This document shows, one piece after another, positions 5,254 to 6,557 of a stretch of 6,557 nucleotides of DNA. Location: assembly GCA_030621805.1 (NCBI GenBank), contig JAUXGY010000100.1, forward strand, positions 1-6,557. The letters run 5' to 3'. The translations under genes and the position numbers were made by a program. Under the pieces are notes generated by a model, which worked only from the letters and a program-made list of their open reading frames with translations, had not been told where the DNA came from and searched no databases. This DNA comes from Kiritimatiellales bacterium. Its GTDB lineage: Bacteria; Verrucomicrobiota; Kiritimatiellia; Kiritimatiellales; Pontiellaceae. How positions within the stretch are numbered: position 1 is the first letter of the stretch; every line of letters starts with the position of its first letter.

Positions 5254-6279
5254 ATGAAAGCACTGGTTAAGAAAAAGGCCGAATCCGGTTTGTGGTTAGA
5301 GGAGGTCCCGATTCCTGAAGTCGGGCCGAACGATGTCTTGATCAAAATCCGCAAAACAGCGATCTGCGGCACCGATGTTCATATCTATAAATGGGACGAA
5401 TGGGCCCAGAAAAATATTCCGGTTCCGCTGACGATCGGGCATGAGTTTGTGGGCGAAATTGCGGAGATGGGCAGCAACGTTCAAGGCTTCGAAGTGGGTG
5501 ATCTGGTGAGCGGGGAAGGGCATGTGGTTTGTGGACACTGCCGCAACTGCCTGGCCGGTCGTCGGCACCTCTGTGCGCATACGAAAGGCGTCGGGATTAA
5601 TATTAACGGAGCCTATGCGGAATATCTTTCCATTCCCGTCACCAATGTCTGGTTATGCGACCCCTCGATCCCCGAGGAAATGTTTGCCATCTTCGACCCC
5701 TTTGGTAATGCCACCCATACGGCACTTTCCTTTGACGTGCTGGGCGAGGATGTTCTGATTACCGGTGCGGGACCCATCGGAATCATGGCGGCGGCCATCG
5801 CCCGCCACGCGGGCGCCCGCCACGTGGTGGTGACGGATATTAACCCCTACCGCCTAGAGCTGGCCCAAAAATTGGGCGCGACCTGTGTGATCAATGTCGC
5901 CGAGGATAATCTGGCGGATGCCATGAAACGCCTCGGCATGAAAGAGGGCTTCGACGTCGGCCTTGAAATGTCCGGCAACCCGTCGGCCTTCCGCTCCATG
6001 CTCGACACCATGACGCATGGTGGAAAAATTGCGATGCTGGGCATTCTGCCCGGCGATGTGGGGATTGATTGGAACACCGTTGTTTTCAACGGGCTGATGT
6101 TGAAAGGGATCTACGGGCGGGAAATGTATGAGACGTGGTATAAGATGACGAGTATGCTACAGAGCGGATTGGATATTTCATCCATCATTACCGACCGCTT
6201 CCACTACACGGAATATGAAAAGGGGTTTGAACGGATGATTTCCGGGAATTCCGGTAAGGTCGTGCTGAGCTGGGTGTAG
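5254..6279 (+). CDS. tdh: L-threonine 3-dehydrogenase (zinc, NAD-dependent)
   Basis: This cytosolic enzyme oxidises L-threonine to 2-amino-3-ketobutyrate with NAD+. The 341 residues equal the E. coli Tdh length. It is a medium-chain zinc dehydrogenase: catalytic zinc residues C38, H63 and E64 (CGTDVH, GHEFVG); structural zinc cysteines C93, C96, C99 and C107 (CGHCRNCLAGRRHLC); H90, which is linked to threonine preference in Tdh; DPFGNATHTALSF (148-160); Rossmann GAGPIG (171-176); and D195 in VTDIN for NAD over NADP. The C-terminal GIYGREMYETWYKM and SGKVVLSW are typical of true Tdh rather than sorbitol or alcohol dehydrogenases. AAGGGA lies eight bases upstream of the ATG. The usual partner kbl is not adjacent. 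With the serine ammonia-lyase upstream, threonine could pass via glycine and serine to pyruvate. Confidence 0.96.
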   Translation: MKALVKKKAESGLWLEEVPIPEVGPNDVLIKIRKTAICGTDVHIYKWDEWAQKNIPVPLTIGHEFVGEIAEMGSNVQGFEVGDLVSGEGHVVCGHCRNCLAGRRHLCAHTKGVGININGAYAEYLSIPVTNVWLCDPSIPEEMFAIFDPFGNATHTALSFDVLGEDVLITGAGPIGIMAAAIARHAGARHVVVTDINPYRLELAQKLGATCVINVAEDNLADAMKRLGMKEGFDVGLEMSGNPSAFRSMLDTMTHGGKIAMLGILPGDVGIDWNTVVFNGLMLKGIYGREMYETWYKMTSMLQSGLDISSIITDRFHYTEYEKGFERMISGNSGKVVLSWV

Positions 6280-6293
6280 GCTGAATGCTTTTT

Positions 6294-6321
6294 TTGAGTA
6301 GGAAATGAAGAATGATACAAT
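6294..6321 (+). promoter_or_regulatory. Possible sigma-70-type promoter before the acyl-CoA synthetase
   Basis: TTGAGT (6294-6299) and TACAAT (6316-6321) are 16 bases apart, with four and five of six consensus matches. The site lies in the 91-bp gap between tdh and the next gene, suggesting the latter can be transcribed on its own. Vertebrate-style consensus rules do not apply, and even E. coli consensus may not hold in this lineage. Confidence 0.3.
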
Positions 6322-6370
6322 GGAGTTTGTAGTGATCGAATAAAATAACAACAACCCAGGGGAGGGGAAC

Positions 6371-6557
6371 ATGTCGAATATCGGTTCATACGATGAGCAA
6401 ATTAAGGATTTCAGCTGGTCCATTGCGGAGCAGGAGCTCGATTATCATGACGGCGATGTGATCAACATTGGCTGGCACTGCTCCGACCGCATTTGCCAGA
6501 TGGGCAAGGCCGCCAAGACGGCCCTGATCTGGGAAGGCCTCGGCGGGGTTCAGAAGG
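6371..6557 (+). CDS. AMP-forming acetyl/acyl-CoA synthetase, N-terminal part (3' end outside window)
   Basis: Sixty-two codons are visible from ATG 6371, open to the edge. GGGGAGGGG (6359-6367) is a strong ribosome-binding site. The segment FSWSIAEQELDY, VINIGWHCSDRICQMGKAAKTALIWEG matches the N-terminal pattern of acetyl-CoA synthetase relatives (NiA..cvDRh...g...k.AliwEg), which precedes the AMP-binding domain. Full family length is about 550-660 residues, so only about a tenth is seen; the P-loop and CoA-binding parts cannot be checked. It would activate acetate, propionate or another short acid to its CoA thioester. After tdh, an acetyl or propionyl unit from threonine breakdown is plausible but unproven. 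Symbols such as acs or prpE are not justified on this fragment. Confidence 0.75.
   Translation, partial: MSNIGSYDEQIKDFSWSIAEQELDYHDGDVINIGWHCSDRICQMGKAAKTALIWEGLGGVQK

Overview
The window looks like chromosomal DNA of a sulfatase-rich bacterium of the PVC group. My best guess is a marine Kiritimatiellota (Pontiella-like) lineage. This rests on adjacent secreted S1-type sulfatases, a membrane-anchored PA14-like protein and the general sequence style. There is no rRNA or marker gene here to prove it. All convincing genes are on the + strand.

Left block (1-2982): the 3' end of one sulfatase, a complete secreted sulfatase and an iron-sulfur L-serine ammonia-lyase. Both junctions are 4-base ATGA overlaps, so these three genes are almost certainly one translationally coupled operon. 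Right block (5254-6557): L-threonine 3-dehydrogenase, then the start of an AMP-forming acetyl/acyl-CoA synthetase. Together the genes suggest uptake-side desulfation of a glycan or glycopeptide, plus conversion of Ser and Thr to pyruvate, glycine and acetyl units. Kbl and GlyA, which would complete the threonine route, are not visible.

Middle block (2980-5162): this is the unusual part. A perfect 36-bp direct repeat lies at the very 3' end of the serine ammonia-lyase gene (2944-2979) and again 91 bp upstream of the threonine dehydrogenase (5127-5162). Between the copies are about 2.15 kb of patchwork. It holds a pair of inverted repeats with two perfect 20-bp arms each (3023-3078 and 4512-4574), short palindromes, a TonB-like-anchored PA14-type protein, the cut-off signal peptide of a following gene, an intrinsic-terminator-like hairpin and a small frameshifted membrane-anchor gene. 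Collapsing the two 36-bp copies reconnects the ammonia-lyase gene in frame to a new stop 70 bp before the threonine dehydrogenase. I therefore read the middle as a probable insertion of mobile or rearranged DNA into an ancestral Ser/Thr catabolic operon. A dispersed repeat family present at both sites is the main alternative.

No tRNA, rRNA, CRISPR array or recognisable transposase gene is visible.
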